Of a stretch of DNA of 57,870 bases, positions 1 through 7,318 are shown one piece after another. A program made the position numbers and the translations under genes. The stretch comes from Chlorobiales bacterium (GTDB lineage: Bacteria; Bacteroidota; Chlorobiia; Chlorobiales; Chlorobiaceae), in contig JAKSDC010000146.1 in assembly GCA_022360275.1 (NCBI GenBank), forward strand, positions 1 through 57,870, written 5' to 3'. Position 1 is the first letter of the stretch. Each line of letters starts with the position of its first letter. A model generated the notes under the pieces. The model was not told the origin of the DNA. It saw nothing but the letters and a program-made list of their open reading frames with translations, and did no database searches.

Positions 1-3
1 GCA

Positions 4-36
4 GCAAGAAAAAAACAGCGTACGTTTTTTCCTTGC
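4..36. terminator. Palindrome past the 3' end of the SLC13 gene
   Basis: Arms GCAAGAAAAAAAC (4-16) and GTTTTTTCCTTGC (24-36) pair around a 7-base loop with one wobble. The hairpin lies just beyond the stop of the minus-strand carrier gene and could end transcription from either side. The stem is mostly A-T, so its strength is uncertain. Confidence 0.35.
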
Positions 37-74
37 CGGTTTGGCTGGTTTTGGGAAGGTAGAAAAAAAAATTG

Positions 75-1532
75 TTACAAAAAATGTGAGAGCAGCAGAA
101 AACCGGCGGTTATAAGGAAGGCGGCAATAAGGTTCATAAAGAAGCCGAGTCTCAGTACCGTCTTTACGGAAATTTTTTCCAGTCCACCGAATGCAAGGGC
201 GTTGACGGGGGTGGCGACCGGGCTCATAAATGCTCCGGAGGCTGCCACGGTTACAAGCAGCAGCAGGAGGAGCTGTTCAAAGGGAAAAACCGGCTGCAGG
301 GCGACAATCGCTGGTGTAACGACAAGCAGAACGGTTGTGTTGTTGAATATTTCGGTGGCGAAAATAGTTGACAGGGCGGTAATTCCGAAAAGAAAGACCG
401 GGTTGTTTGCAGAAGAGGTGATCCAGGCGCTGAAATTTTTAAAAAGCGTAAAAAGCCATCCGTCAATATCAGGGGTTGCAGGGTTGTCGCCGACTGAAAT
501 GATGAAGAGCAACAGAGCTGCGGTGACAATCATGAGCAAAAAACCGAACCACGGAATTTCAAGCAAGATCCGGTTAACAGAGAGTACGGAGTTGAAATTA
601 TGTATGGCAAGTGAAGGGAATGTTTCACCGAAGAGGCGTTTCCAGAAGAAGTTGATCATGGTAAGCAAACTGCGGTCAAGGAAAGTACAGGCCTTGCCGG
701 AAGGAACACCCAGCCGTTTATCAAGCTGTTCAAATGTTTTGCTGAGAAAGATGATCGGAAATGCGGTAAGAAACAGAAAAAGAAAAATAAAATTTTTCAA
801 GGCATTTCTCGCCGTGGCTGCTTTACGGGGAAAAATAAACGAGAAAAAAAGAATGATTACCAGGTATGTGATAAACGAAAGATCGATGAGGTTCAGCCCT
901 GTAACCAGGGGAGCTGGTTTGAAAAGAAACTGCAGAGCGCTGAGAACAAAGATGAGCGTTACGTTAATGGCAAAAAAAACAAGCGGTTTTTTTGGCAGAA
1001 GAGAACCGGTCCTATGCGGTGCAGGCAGGGCCGAAGGCTCGAGACCGGAAGGGGTGTTTGCAAGAATGAGCCATCTTCCTGCAAGGATGAGTGCAAACGA
1101 ACCTGGAACGCCGACCATGAGCCAGGAAAAAAAAGTAAGGTATTGCGTGCCCGGCAGCGCCTGGAAATCTGCAAACCCGACTGCTGCCACATTCAAAGGG
1201 TTTCCCGTCAGAGAAGCCATGCCTCCTGTATTTGCTCCGAAGATCAATGCGCAGTAAAAAAGAGCGACAAGTGTCTTGGGGTTTTGCACGTTTCCGAAAA
1301 CGGCTATCAGTTTTCGAACTACCGGCAGCATGGCGAGCACAACAACGGTGTTCGAAAAGAAGATCGATAAGCCGTAGGAAAGAAAAAGGGTTGCCGTCAG
1401 GAGTCCGCCGGTCGTGGTTCGGGAGTGATCGAGAAAGTAGGTGATGAACCTGGTATGAGTTCTGGCCGCAATCAGTATCTGCGAAAGCAAAAAGCCGATT
1501 GCAAGGATAATAATATTCTGTAGCCAGCTCAT
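75..1532 (-). CDS. SLC13/DASS-type anion transporter
   Basis: The 485-residue polytopic inner-membrane protein has about 11 hydrophobic segments arranged as two related halves. Each half carries a loop typical of the ion-transporter superfamily: GNPLNVAAVGF near residue 110 and SPVATPVNALAFG near residue 440. These resemble the substrate and sodium-binding loops of SLC13 carriers for sulfate, phosphate or dicarboxylates. The start (ATG at 1532) leads straight into the first membrane segment. The gene is divergent from the acyltransferase at 1688 and about 3.5 kb from the Pst island, so phosphate or sulfate are reasonable substrates. The sequence alone does not fix this, and an ArsB/NhaD-like role is also possible. 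Confidence 0.7.
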   Translation of the reverse strand: MSWLQNIIILAIGFLLSQILIAARTHTRFITYFLDHSRTTTGGLLTATLFLSYGLSIFFSNTVVVLAMLPVVRKLIAVFGNVQNPKTLVALFYCALIFGANTGGMASLTGNPLNVAAVGFADFQALPGTQYLTFFSWLMVGVPGSFALILAGRWLILANTPSGLEPSALPAPHRTGSLLPKKPLVFFAINVTLIFVLSALQFLFKPAPLVTGLNLIDLSFITYLVIILFFSFIFPRKAATARNALKNFIFLFLFLTAFPIIFLSKTFEQLDKRLGVPSGKACTFLDRSLLTMINFFWKRLFGETFPSLAIHNFNSVLSVNRILLEIPWFGFLLMIVTAALLLFIISVGDNPATPDIDGWLFTLFKNFSAWITSSANNPVFLFGITALSTIFATEIFNNTTVLLVVTPAIVALQPVFPFEQLLLLLLVTVAASGAFMSPVATPVNALAFGGLEKISVKTVLRLGFFMNLIAAFLITAGFLLLSHFL

Positions 1533-1647
1533 GCGGTTATTGTATTTAAGGGCTCACAACAATGTAAAGACAGGGAAGCCTTTCAGGGAACCGGTGTCAC
1601 GAGTTTACACAATATTTACCAAACCGTAACCATTCAACAACATTCTT

Positions 1648-1671
1648 TTGCGTACCTACTTATGTACGCAA
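1648..1671. promoter_or_regulatory. Perfect inverted repeat before the PlsC-like gene
   Basis: TTGCGTAC (1648-1655) and GTACGCAA (1664-1671) form a perfect 8-bp inverted repeat with an 8-base spacer, ending 16 bases before the ATG at 1688. It could be an operator or a 5'-leader hairpin. No regulator is identified. Confidence 0.4.
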
Positions 1672-1687
1672 TAAGAAGAGATGCTTC

Positions 1688-2467
1688 ATGAAAAACTTTT
1701 TCAGAATGAGCTATTTGCGCGAAAACCTGTTCGGCGAGCTCCCGTTTCTGAAACCGTTCGAATCTCTGCTGTTGAGGTTTTTCATGATCCCCAATCTTTT
1801 TCTTGTTCGCGCAAAAGGTCTTGAACATATCAGGGAGAACAAAGAGTCGGTAATTTTCGCATTCAATCACAACAACTCGATTGAGTCGGTCCTGGTACCG
1901 GCATTTCTTGTGTACCACAGCGGTGGAAGAAAGATAAGTTTTGTTATCGACTGGATGTTCGGAAAAATACCGTTGCTGGGAAAGTTGTTCGGGCAAATGG
2001 ATCCGGTCTATGTGTACCATAAACCATCCACACTCAGGGTTCTTGAATCAAGAAAACCCGACAAGGCGCTTTGCGTTGATACCGTTTCACTATGCTGTGA
2101 AAAACTCAGGGCAGGAAAACGTATCGGGATTTTTCCCGAAGGAAAACGAAACAAGGATCCGTTCAGACTTCTCAAGGCAAAACCGGGTATCGGACATATC
2201 GCTCTCCAGTCCCAGGCACCTGTAGTGCCGGTCGGGATCAACTGCGTATCTGGAAAAAAAAGAAAAAAAGTTCACGCTTTCGGGAGGATTTCGCTCAACA
2301 TTGGCAAGCCTATGCGCTTTGAGGTTCTTTCGGAAGCCTACCATCGGGCAGGCAGTCAGGGCGCTTCACTACTGCCGGCGGATCGTGAGCGGCATATGCT
2401 TGCACGGGAAACGGCAAACAGGGTAATGTCTGTCATTGCCGGATTGTGCGGTAAGGAGTACACGTAA
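1688..2467 (+). CDS. PlsC-like 1-acylglycerol-phosphate acyltransferase family protein
   Basis: The 259-residue protein belongs to the PlsC/LPLAT fold that transfers an acyl chain onto a lysolipid hydroxyl at the inner membrane. The catalytic block reads NHNNSIE, i.e. H-x4-E where the family normally has H-x4-D (about residues 60-66). The second block is FPEGKRNK (about residues 150-157), matching the phosphate-binding EGTR-type motif, followed by PVVPVGI. The strong ribosome site of the next gene follows 17 bases after the stop, so the two are probably co-transcribed. Pairing a PlsC-like enzyme with a GNAT-fold acyltransferase recalls the OlsA/OlsB pair for ornithine lipids. That parallel is inference, and ordinary phosphatidate synthesis remains possible. 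Confidence 0.8.
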   Translation: MKNFFRMSYLRENLFGELPFLKPFESLLLRFFMIPNLFLVRAKGLEHIRENKESVIFAFNHNNSIESVLVPAFLVYHSGGRKISFVIDWMFGKIPLLGKLFGQMDPVYVYHKPSTLRVLESRKPDKALCVDTVSLCCEKLRAGKRIGIFPEGKRNKDPFRLLKAKPGIGHIALQSQAPVVPVGINCVSGKKRKKVHAFGRISLNIGKPMRFEVLSEAYHRAGSQGASLLPADRERHMLARETANRVMSVIAGLCGKEYT

Positions 2468-2494
2468 TAACAACCACACTATCAAGGAGGTCAT

Positions 2495-3154
2495 ATGTCC
2501 TGTATAACGGTTGAAAGAGTGTTATCCGGTGAAACACGCAGAAATGCCGTAGAAGTTATCGAGCAGGTGTTCAGGAAGGAGAAAAAGTGGATCAGCGCCG
2601 CGCAGGAACAGTTGCCGCAAACCTTTGAAGAGAACGGCAGCTTTTCATGGTTTCTGGCAAAGGTCGACGGCCGGCCTGCAGGTGTGCTGCGGTTGATGTA
2701 TGACCCTCCACTCGAACTTCCCCGGGAGTATGATGTCAGATTACTGCCGGGTGTCAATATAGAAAGAATGAAACAGGAAGGGCGTTATGTGGAGATCGGC
2801 CGCTTCATGATCAAGAGTGAGTTCAGGAAGAACCCGCGGATTGCACTGCGTTTGATGCGCACGGCAACCAGGGAGGTGCTTGAGAGAGACTATACGCATT
2901 TTATTACCGATGTGTTTGAGGGAGAACCGAATTCACCTCTGAATTTTCATACAAGGGTTCTTGGATTCGAAGTGATCGGCAAGCATTTGTTTGGAGATTT
3001 GAACTGCAGCTCCACCCGCATCATCCTGACGCTTGACATCGTGAAGGTGTACCGCAGGATCAGGAACAACCGGAGCAGGGTCTACAGTGAACTTACCGAG
3101 GGTATGCGGGGAATTCTTGAAAGGAAACTTTCGGCTGCAGGTTTCCGGGGGTAG
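2495..3154 (+). CDS. GNAT-fold acyltransferase (FeeM/OlsB-like)
   Basis: This 219-residue soluble protein has the GNAT layout used by long-chain N-acyl amino acid synthases. A central strand (WFLAKVDGRPAGVLRL, about residues 50-65) is followed by RYVEIGRFMI (about 97-106), where FeeM/OlsB proteins have an E-[LI]-GR core, and a later hydrophobic strand-helix. The shape suggests transfer of an acyl group to an amino acid or amine. A strong Shine-Dalgarno sequence (AAGGAGGT, 2483-2490) sets the ATG at 2495. It follows the PlsC-like gene directly, so a two-step acylamino-lipid pathway is an attractive hypothesis. The family assignment rests on motif shape only, and a simple N-acetyltransferase is the alternative. 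Confidence 0.6.
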   Translation: MSCITVERVLSGETRRNAVEVIEQVFRKEKKWISAAQEQLPQTFEENGSFSWFLAKVDGRPAGVLRLMYDPPLELPREYDVRLLPGVNIERMKQEGRYVEIGRFMIKSEFRKNPRIALRLMRTATREVLERDYTHFITDVFEGEPNSPLNFHTRVLGFEVIGKHLFGDLNCSSTRIILTLDIVKVYRRIRNNRSRVYSELTEGMRGILERKLSAAGFRG

Positions 3155-3190
3155 CCATGGCTTTGAGGGTGTTTAAGAGCGAGGTGATCT

Positions 3191-3442
3191 ATGCTGAAAC
3201 TTGAGGAACTGAGGGATTCGATCAAGGGTGATGTTTTTGTTCAGGAGGATATGGCAAAACACGATATCAAAAAGGTGTCGGGTGTTGCCGATATTCTGGT
3301 CAAGCCATCCGGAAAAAAGGATCTTGCAAAAGTGCTTCAACTACTCAGGAAATCCCGATTCCCCTATGTCGTTATCAACAAGAAGGGCAGGGTGATTTTT
3401 CCTGAAGATCGTTACCACGGAGTTGTGATCGTTACCGAGTAA
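3191..3442 (+). CDS. Small orphan protein resembling half of a PCMH/MurB-type FAD-binding domain
   Basis: The 83-residue protein has a good ribosome site (GAGGTGAT, 3180-3187). Residues 30-83 follow the first half of an FAD-binding PCMH fold: GVADILVKPSGKKDLAKVL resembles the segment in which these oxidases position the FAD, and HGVVIVTE resembles the closing strand. The pyrophosphate-binding glycine loop is degenerate (INKKGRVIFP) and the second half is missing. It may be a remnant or a small protein that reused the fold. It lies 36 bases after the GNAT gene and could be the third gene of that operon. No function can be assigned. Confidence 0.6.
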   Translation: MLKLEELRDSIKGDVFVQEDMAKHDIKKVSGVADILVKPSGKKDLAKVLQLLRKSRFPYVVINKKGRVIFPEDRYHGVVIVTE

Positions 3443-3468
3443 CGTGCCGGGTTTTGCTGCAAGTTGTT

Positions 3469-3512
3469 TTGTAACGATATCGTTTCAGATCTGTAACAGT
3501 TCCTTAACATAA
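3469..3512 (+). promoter_or_regulatory. Pho-box-like array of four 11-bp units before the porin gene
   Basis: Four consecutive 11-bp units start at 3469, 3480, 3491 and 3502. Units 1, 3 and 4 begin TTGTAAC, CTGTAAC and CCTTAAC; unit 2 (TCGTTTC) is weaker. PhoB binds CTGTCAT-like 7-mers every 11 bp, so spacing and sequence both fit. The array lies 87-130 bases before the porin ATG at the head of the phosphate island. No phoB or phoR is in the window. Confidence 0.6.
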
Positions 3513-3598
3513 CGAGTTGTAGATTAACTCCCGATGAGGGCACATGCAGCAGATGCCCCTGTTCCTTAAAGAAACCAGAAAACATAATCTGTTTTATC

Positions 3599-4699
3599 AT
3601 GAAAAAATTTATTGCACTTTTTGCTTTTCTCCTTGTATCGGGATGGAGCAGCGCCGAAGCTGTTGACTGGAACTGGAAGGGTGATATCCGTTACCGCTAC
3701 GAGTCGAAAATTAAAACTGATGAGGAGCATAGCAGGGATCGCCATCGTATCCGTGTACGTCTCGGGGTTTATCCCTGGATTACCGAAGAGTTGAGCGCCG
3801 GTGTTCAGCTTTCAACTGCCGGTTCAAACGACCCGGTTTCACGCAACCAGACACTTGGTGACGGCTTTACTACAAAAGATATAAACCTTAATGAGGCGTT
3901 CATCGACTACCATCCGATGTTTTTTGATGGCGAAGTCAATTTCCTTTTTGGTAAGAGAGCTGTCAAGTCGACGCTTATCCGTGTCAATGATCTTGTCTGG
4001 GACAGTGATCTTACGCTTGAAGGCATGACTTTCCAGTTCGGCAAGGATGGCAGCAAGCAGCTCTCAGGCCTGAATGCGGTCGCCGGTTACTACTTTATCA
4101 ATGAATTCAAAACGGGCGAAAGCGATCCTTTCTTCTGGGCGGCTCAGCTTGCCTATACCGGTCAGACCGGAGATCTTGGCTTCATGGTCGGTGGGTCTTA
4201 TTATGATTATGTGCACATTGTACATGAGCCGGCTGATGTTCTGGGTGACTGGACTGATGGTGATTTTTTTGGCAACTCCCATAATGGTGTGTATGATTAC
4301 GACTACAACATTGTTGAAATCTTTGCCAACGTCGTCGGCAAGTTTCACGGCAGTCTGCCATGGAAGCTTTACGGTCAGTATGCCATTAACGTTGCTGAAG
4401 ATGTGGACGAGGGTGACAAGGGTTATCTTGTCGGTTTCAAGCTGGGAAAAGCCAAAAAAGTCGGTCAGTGGGAGTTTGATGCCAATTACTGTTATCTTGA
4501 AAAAGATGCTGTCCTCGGGGCTTTCACCGACTCTGATCGCTGGGGCGGCGGTACCAATGGTCAGGGCTTTGAAGTTGGCGGAAAATACCACCTCGTTCAG
4601 AACATGACGCTTGGCTTGAAGTATCTCGATCATGAAATCGGTATTGACAGCGAAGAAAAGCTTCATGTGCTGCAGGCCGACATGGTTGTCAAGTTCTGA
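3599..4699 (+). CDS. Outer-membrane porin, probably for phosphate
   Basis: The 366-residue protein starts with a clear Sec signal peptide (MKKFIALFAFLLVSGWSSAEA, cleaved near residue 21). The rest alternates aromatic and polar residues as expected for a beta-barrel of roughly 16 strands, beginning DWNWKGDIRYRYES and ending in a strand that closes with phenylalanine (ADMVVKF), the usual BamA signal. It is about the size of OprO/OprP-like and other putative Bacteroidota/Chlorobiota porins. It sits directly before two pstS genes and behind a Pho-box-like array, so phosphate uptake across the outer membrane is the likely role. Selectivity itself cannot be read from the sequence. Confidence 0.75.
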   Translation: MKKFIALFAFLLVSGWSSAEAVDWNWKGDIRYRYESKIKTDEEHSRDRHRIRVRLGVYPWITEELSAGVQLSTAGSNDPVSRNQTLGDGFTTKDINLNEAFIDYHPMFFDGEVNFLFGKRAVKSTLIRVNDLVWDSDLTLEGMTFQFGKDGSKQLSGLNAVAGYYFINEFKTGESDPFFWAAQLAYTGQTGDLGFMVGGSYYDYVHIVHEPADVLGDWTDGDFFGNSHNGVYDYDYNIVEIFANVVGKFHGSLPWKLYGQYAINVAEDVDEGDKGYLVGFKLGKAKKVGQWEFDANYCYLEKDAVLGAFTDSDRWGGGTNGQGFEVGGKYHLVQNMTLGLKYLDHEIGIDSEEKLHVLQADMVVKF

Positions 4700-4753
4700 C
4701 GCCTGAGCCAGTGTTCTTCTTGACATTATGTTGCTGTTCTTTCTCCGTTGCTG

Positions 4754-4792
4754 TTACCGCTTCTCCTCGTGAAAGGAGAGGCGGTAATTTTT
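4754..4792 (+). terminator. Rho-independent terminator between porin and pstS
   Basis: A 14-bp stem with one wobble (TTACCGCTTCTCCT at 4754-4767, AGGAGAGGCGGTAA at 4774-4787) is followed by a run of T. It should separate porin transcription from pstS, at least partly. Confidence 0.8.
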
Positions 4793-4857
4793 AAGAGAGA
4801 TCACAAATCTTTTCTGCATTTAATATTTTTGAAAAATTCAATTAAGAGAGATTTACA

Positions 4858-5676
4858 ATGAACAAGATGAAAAAAATGCTGATGCTTGTTGCGGTATTTT
4901 GTTTTGCTGCAGCAGGGCCTGTCCAGGCCAAGGATACCATTGTCATGGACGGTTCAACCACAGTAGGCCCGATCGCCAAGTCCTTTGCGGCGTATTTTAC
5001 CAAAAACACCGGTGTGCAGGTTACCGTCAGTGAATCAGGCAGTGGTAACGGCGCCAAAAGTCTTATCAACGGTGCTTGTGACATCGCCAACATGTCCCGC
5101 CCGATGAAAGCCAAGGAGATCGATGCTGCAAAGGCAAAAGGCATCGATCCTGTAGAGCATGTGGCTGCGCTGGACGGTCTTTCGATTATCGTCCACCCGA
5201 GTAACTATGTTTCTGCATTGACAATCGAGCAGATCCGCGACATTTATACCGGTAAAGTAACCAACTGGAGCAAAGTTGGCGGTCCAAACGCAAAAATCGT
5301 TGTCATTCAGCGTGAATCCAACAGCGGTACGCAGGATTCTTTCAAAAAGCTGGTTGTCGGTAAAAACAATCCGGTTACGAAACGCGCTGAAACCCAAGCC
5401 AGCAACGGTGCTGTAAAGAGCCGTGTCGCATCGACCCCGGCCGCTATCGGCTTTATCGGACTCGGTTTTATCGATGATTCGGTCAAGCCGCTCATCGTGA
5501 ACGGTGTTGCCCCGAGCGAGGCCACGGTTAGAGACGGTTCTTACCCTATTGCACGTCCTATGTTCATGTACACCAACGGTGAACCTACAGGAGTTGTCAA
5601 AGAGTTTATCGATCTGCCGCAAACTGAAGACGGTAAACGCATGATCAGCGAGCTTGGTTACGTTAACCGTTATTAA
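4858..5676 (+). CDS. pstS: Phosphate-binding periplasmic protein PstS (soluble form)
   Basis: The 272-residue protein has a signal peptide (residues 1 to about 23, ending VQA) and no lipobox cysteine, so it should be a free periplasmic protein. The mature part has the PstS layout: DGSTTVGPIAKSF near the start for the first phosphate loop, ESGSGNGAKSL, IANMSRPMK, and the second-domain block RESNSGTQDSF that contributes ligand contacts. It feeds phosphate to a PstCAB permease. It sits between a terminator upstream and another downstream, so it probably has its own promoter. It is the shorter of two pstS genes in tandem, and which of the two permeases it serves is unknown. Confidence 0.93.
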   Translation: MNKMKKMLMLVAVFCFAAAGPVQAKDTIVMDGSTTVGPIAKSFAAYFTKNTGVQVTVSESGSGNGAKSLINGACDIANMSRPMKAKEIDAAKAKGIDPVEHVAALDGLSIIVHPSNYVSALTIEQIRDIYTGKVTNWSKVGGPNAKIVVIQRESNSGTQDSFKKLVVGKNNPVTKRAETQASNGAVKSRVASTPAAIGFIGLGFIDDSVKPLIVNGVAPSEATVRDGSYPIARPMFMYTNGEPTGVVKEFIDLPQTEDGKRMISELGYVNRY

Positions 5677-5720
5677 TGCCTGTAACCGGATTAACAACGG
5701 ATTTTCCAGTAGTATGGAAG

Positions 5721-5757
5721 GCTGTCTCATGCGTCAATTATGAGGCAGCTTTTTTGT
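5721..5757 (+). terminator. Terminator after the first pstS
   Basis: GCTGTCTCAT (5721-5730) pairs with ATGAGGCAGC (5740-5749), one wobble, followed by TTTTTTG. It also forms the left end of the candidate MITE. Confidence 0.75.
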
Positions 5758-5836
5758 TTTTACGGAGATCCGGCGTCTTATGGCATCAAATCCTGTAGTG
5801 TTTTTACGATAATGTTTCAACTAAACGCAGAAATGC

Positions 5837-5868
5837 AATGGGCTATTTTTACGGATAGCCCATTTTTG
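5837..5868. terminator. Hairpin inside the candidate MITE
   Basis: AATGGGCTAT (5837-5846) and ATAGCCCATT (5855-5864) pair perfectly around an 8-base loop and are followed by TTT. It could act as a second terminator before the next pstS. Confidence 0.5.
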
Positions 5869-5908
5869 CGTTCATCTGCCCTTTTGAGACAGCCTCTTTT
5901 TATTGGGT

Positions 5909-5941
5909 TTGACACAGTTGTGTTACAACTTTGTCAATACT
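5909..5941 (+). promoter_or_regulatory. Weak Pho-box-like repeats before the second pstS
   Basis: Three 11-bp units start at 5909, 5920 and 5931 (TTGACACAGTT, GTGTTACAACT, TTGTCAATACT). TTGTCAA is close to the PhoB half-site, but the other two are degenerate. They lie about 115-145 bases before the ATG at 6054. TTGACA at 5909 could equally be a -35 box. Confidence 0.35.
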
Positions 5942-6053
5942 TTCCCAAAGAGATAGAGAAAAGCAAATCAGGTTGTACCTATTAGTGCTTACCAGTTGTG
6001 GTATGTTCTTGCTGTATATTTCTTTTTCAAATCAAACAAACAAGGGGACGGAA

Positions 6054-7178
6054 ATGAAGAAAACGGTTACTTTGGCAGCTTTATTGCTTTTGCTGACAGG
6101 CTCCTTATCGGTAATCGGCTGCGGACCCAAGGCGGATCAGGCTGCAAAGGATGGGCAGCAAACCGGTCAGACGGGCGAAGAAGCACAGGTGGCACGTGAC
6201 TATATCAGCATCGTCGGTTCTTCGACGGTGTATCCTTTTGCTACGGTTGTGGCTGAGCAGTTCGGTAAGACAACTGATTTCAAGACTCCTAAAATCGAAT
6301 CAACCGGTTCCGGCGGCGGGTTTAAACTGTTTTCCGCAGGGGTAGGGGTGGAGCATCCTGATATTACCAATGCTTCACGCCGGATCAAAAAGTCGGAATG
6401 CGAAAAGTGCGCTGAAAACGGTGTAACCGAGGTTGTTGAGATAAAAATCGGTTACGACGGCATCGTTATGGCCAACTCAAAAAGTGTCGAACCTTTCAAC
6501 CTGAGCCGCAAGGATATTTTTCTCGCGCTCGCAAAAGATGTCCCGAACCCGAGCGGTGCAGAAGGCGAACTGGTTCCCAATCCCTATAAAACATGGAAGG
6601 ATGTCAATCCTGAACTTCCTGAAACGAAAATCGAGGTGCTCGGTCCACCTCCCACCTCAGGAACCCGGGACGCTTTTGTGGAGTTGGCTATGGAAACAGG
6701 TGCCAAGGAGTTTGCATGGATAAAAGCTCTGAAAAAGGAGGACAAGGACAAATTCAAACAGATCAGTCATACCGTTCGTGAAGACGGTGCCTATATCGAA
6801 GCAGGTGAGAACGACAACCTGATTGTCCAGAAACTCGATGCCAACCCAAATGCTCTTGGTATTTTCGGATTCAGCTTCCTCGATCAAAACACCGACAAGA
6901 TACAGGGAGCGTTTATCGATGGTGTTAAGCCGACATTCAGTGCAATCAGTGATGGTTCCTATGTGCTCTCCCGTCCACTGTTCTTCTACGTTAAGGAAGC
7001 ACATGTAGGGAAGATTCCTGGTATGAGAGAGTACCTCGCTGAATTCACCTCCGAAAAAGCATGGGGAGACGAAGGCTATCTGACTGAAAAAGGTCTTATA
7101 CCGATGCCGAAAGAAGAGAGGGAAAAATATGCAACGGTAGCAGAAGAGCTGATTTCGATATCCTGTGACAAGCTGTAA
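6054..7178 (+). CDS. pstS: Phosphate-binding lipoprotein PstS (second copy)
   Basis: The start is taken as the ATG at 6054, because AAGGGGACGG lies just before it and the product then begins MKKTVTLAALLLLLTGSLSV with lipobox VIGC. The 374-residue protein should be lipidated and anchored in the periplasm. PstS features are IVGSSTVYPFATVVAEQF (first phosphate loop), ESTGSGGGFKLF, ITNASRRIKKSE and PPTSGTRDAF (second domain). The open frame extends 123 bases further upstream, but that stretch lies in the promoter region. It is longer than the first PstS and differs in anchoring, so the pair may have different affinities or deliver to different permeases. A hairpin (7200-7227) and then pstB follow. 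Confidence 0.92.
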   Translation: MKKTVTLAALLLLLTGSLSVIGCGPKADQAAKDGQQTGQTGEEAQVARDYISIVGSSTVYPFATVVAEQFGKTTDFKTPKIESTGSGGGFKLFSAGVGVEHPDITNASRRIKKSECEKCAENGVTEVVEIKIGYDGIVMANSKSVEPFNLSRKDIFLALAKDVPNPSGAEGELVPNPYKTWKDVNPELPETKIEVLGPPPTSGTRDAFVELAMETGAKEFAWIKALKKEDKDKFKQISHTVREDGAYIEAGENDNLIVQKLDANPNALGIFGFSFLDQNTDKIQGAFIDGVKPTFSAISDGSYVLSRPLFFYVKEAHVGKIPGMREYLAEFTSEKAWGDEGYLTEKGLIPMPKEEREKYATVAEELISISCDKL

Positions 7179-7199
7179 CTCTTTATAGGAAAAATACGA

Positions 7200-7227
7200 G
7201 GGCTGGCAGGAGAGTCCCTGCCGGCCC
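7200..7227 (+). promoter_or_regulatory. Stable hairpin between pstS and pstB
   Basis: GGGCTGGCAGG (7200-7210) pairs with CCTGCCGGCCC (7217-7227) with one wobble. It is followed by A residues rather than T, so it does not look like an intrinsic terminator. It may protect the pstS message from 3' decay and so keep binding-protein levels above permease levels. Confidence 0.5.
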
Positions 7228-7318
7228 AAAAATATCCTGTTCATAAAAATGCTCGGGGACATAGCATCCCTGTGAGAAATGGAACGCTTGAAAAGATAGT
7301 GGTTGGAAAAAAACAGCT

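Larger units (their letters stand above)
5720..5897. mobile_element. Candidate MITE or decayed IS end between the two pstS genes
   Basis: AGGCTGTCTC (5720-5729) and its exact reverse complement GAGACAGCCT (about 5887-5896) bound a roughly 178-bp segment with no usable gene. The right end, read inward, continues GAGGCTGTCTCAAAAG, a terminal sequence I associate with IS1182-like elements. An internal hairpin lies at 5837-5864. No target-site duplication is evident, so the call is tentative. The left end doubles as the pstS terminator. Confidence 0.4.

Noticed and set aside
202..1257. Long plus-strand open frame opposite the SLC13 gene
   Set aside because: It is a shadow of the minus-strand carrier; its product is basic, low in family-like motifs and has no ribosome site.
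1593..1647. Pho-box-like phasing before the PlsC-like gene
   Set aside because: Units of 11 bp with TTTAC/GTAAC cores can be drawn but match the PhoB pattern poorly; I did not list it as a site.
5740..5985. 81-codon open frame between the two pstS genes
   Set aside because: It lies in the MITE-like hairpin segment and promoter region, has no ribosome site and no coding character.
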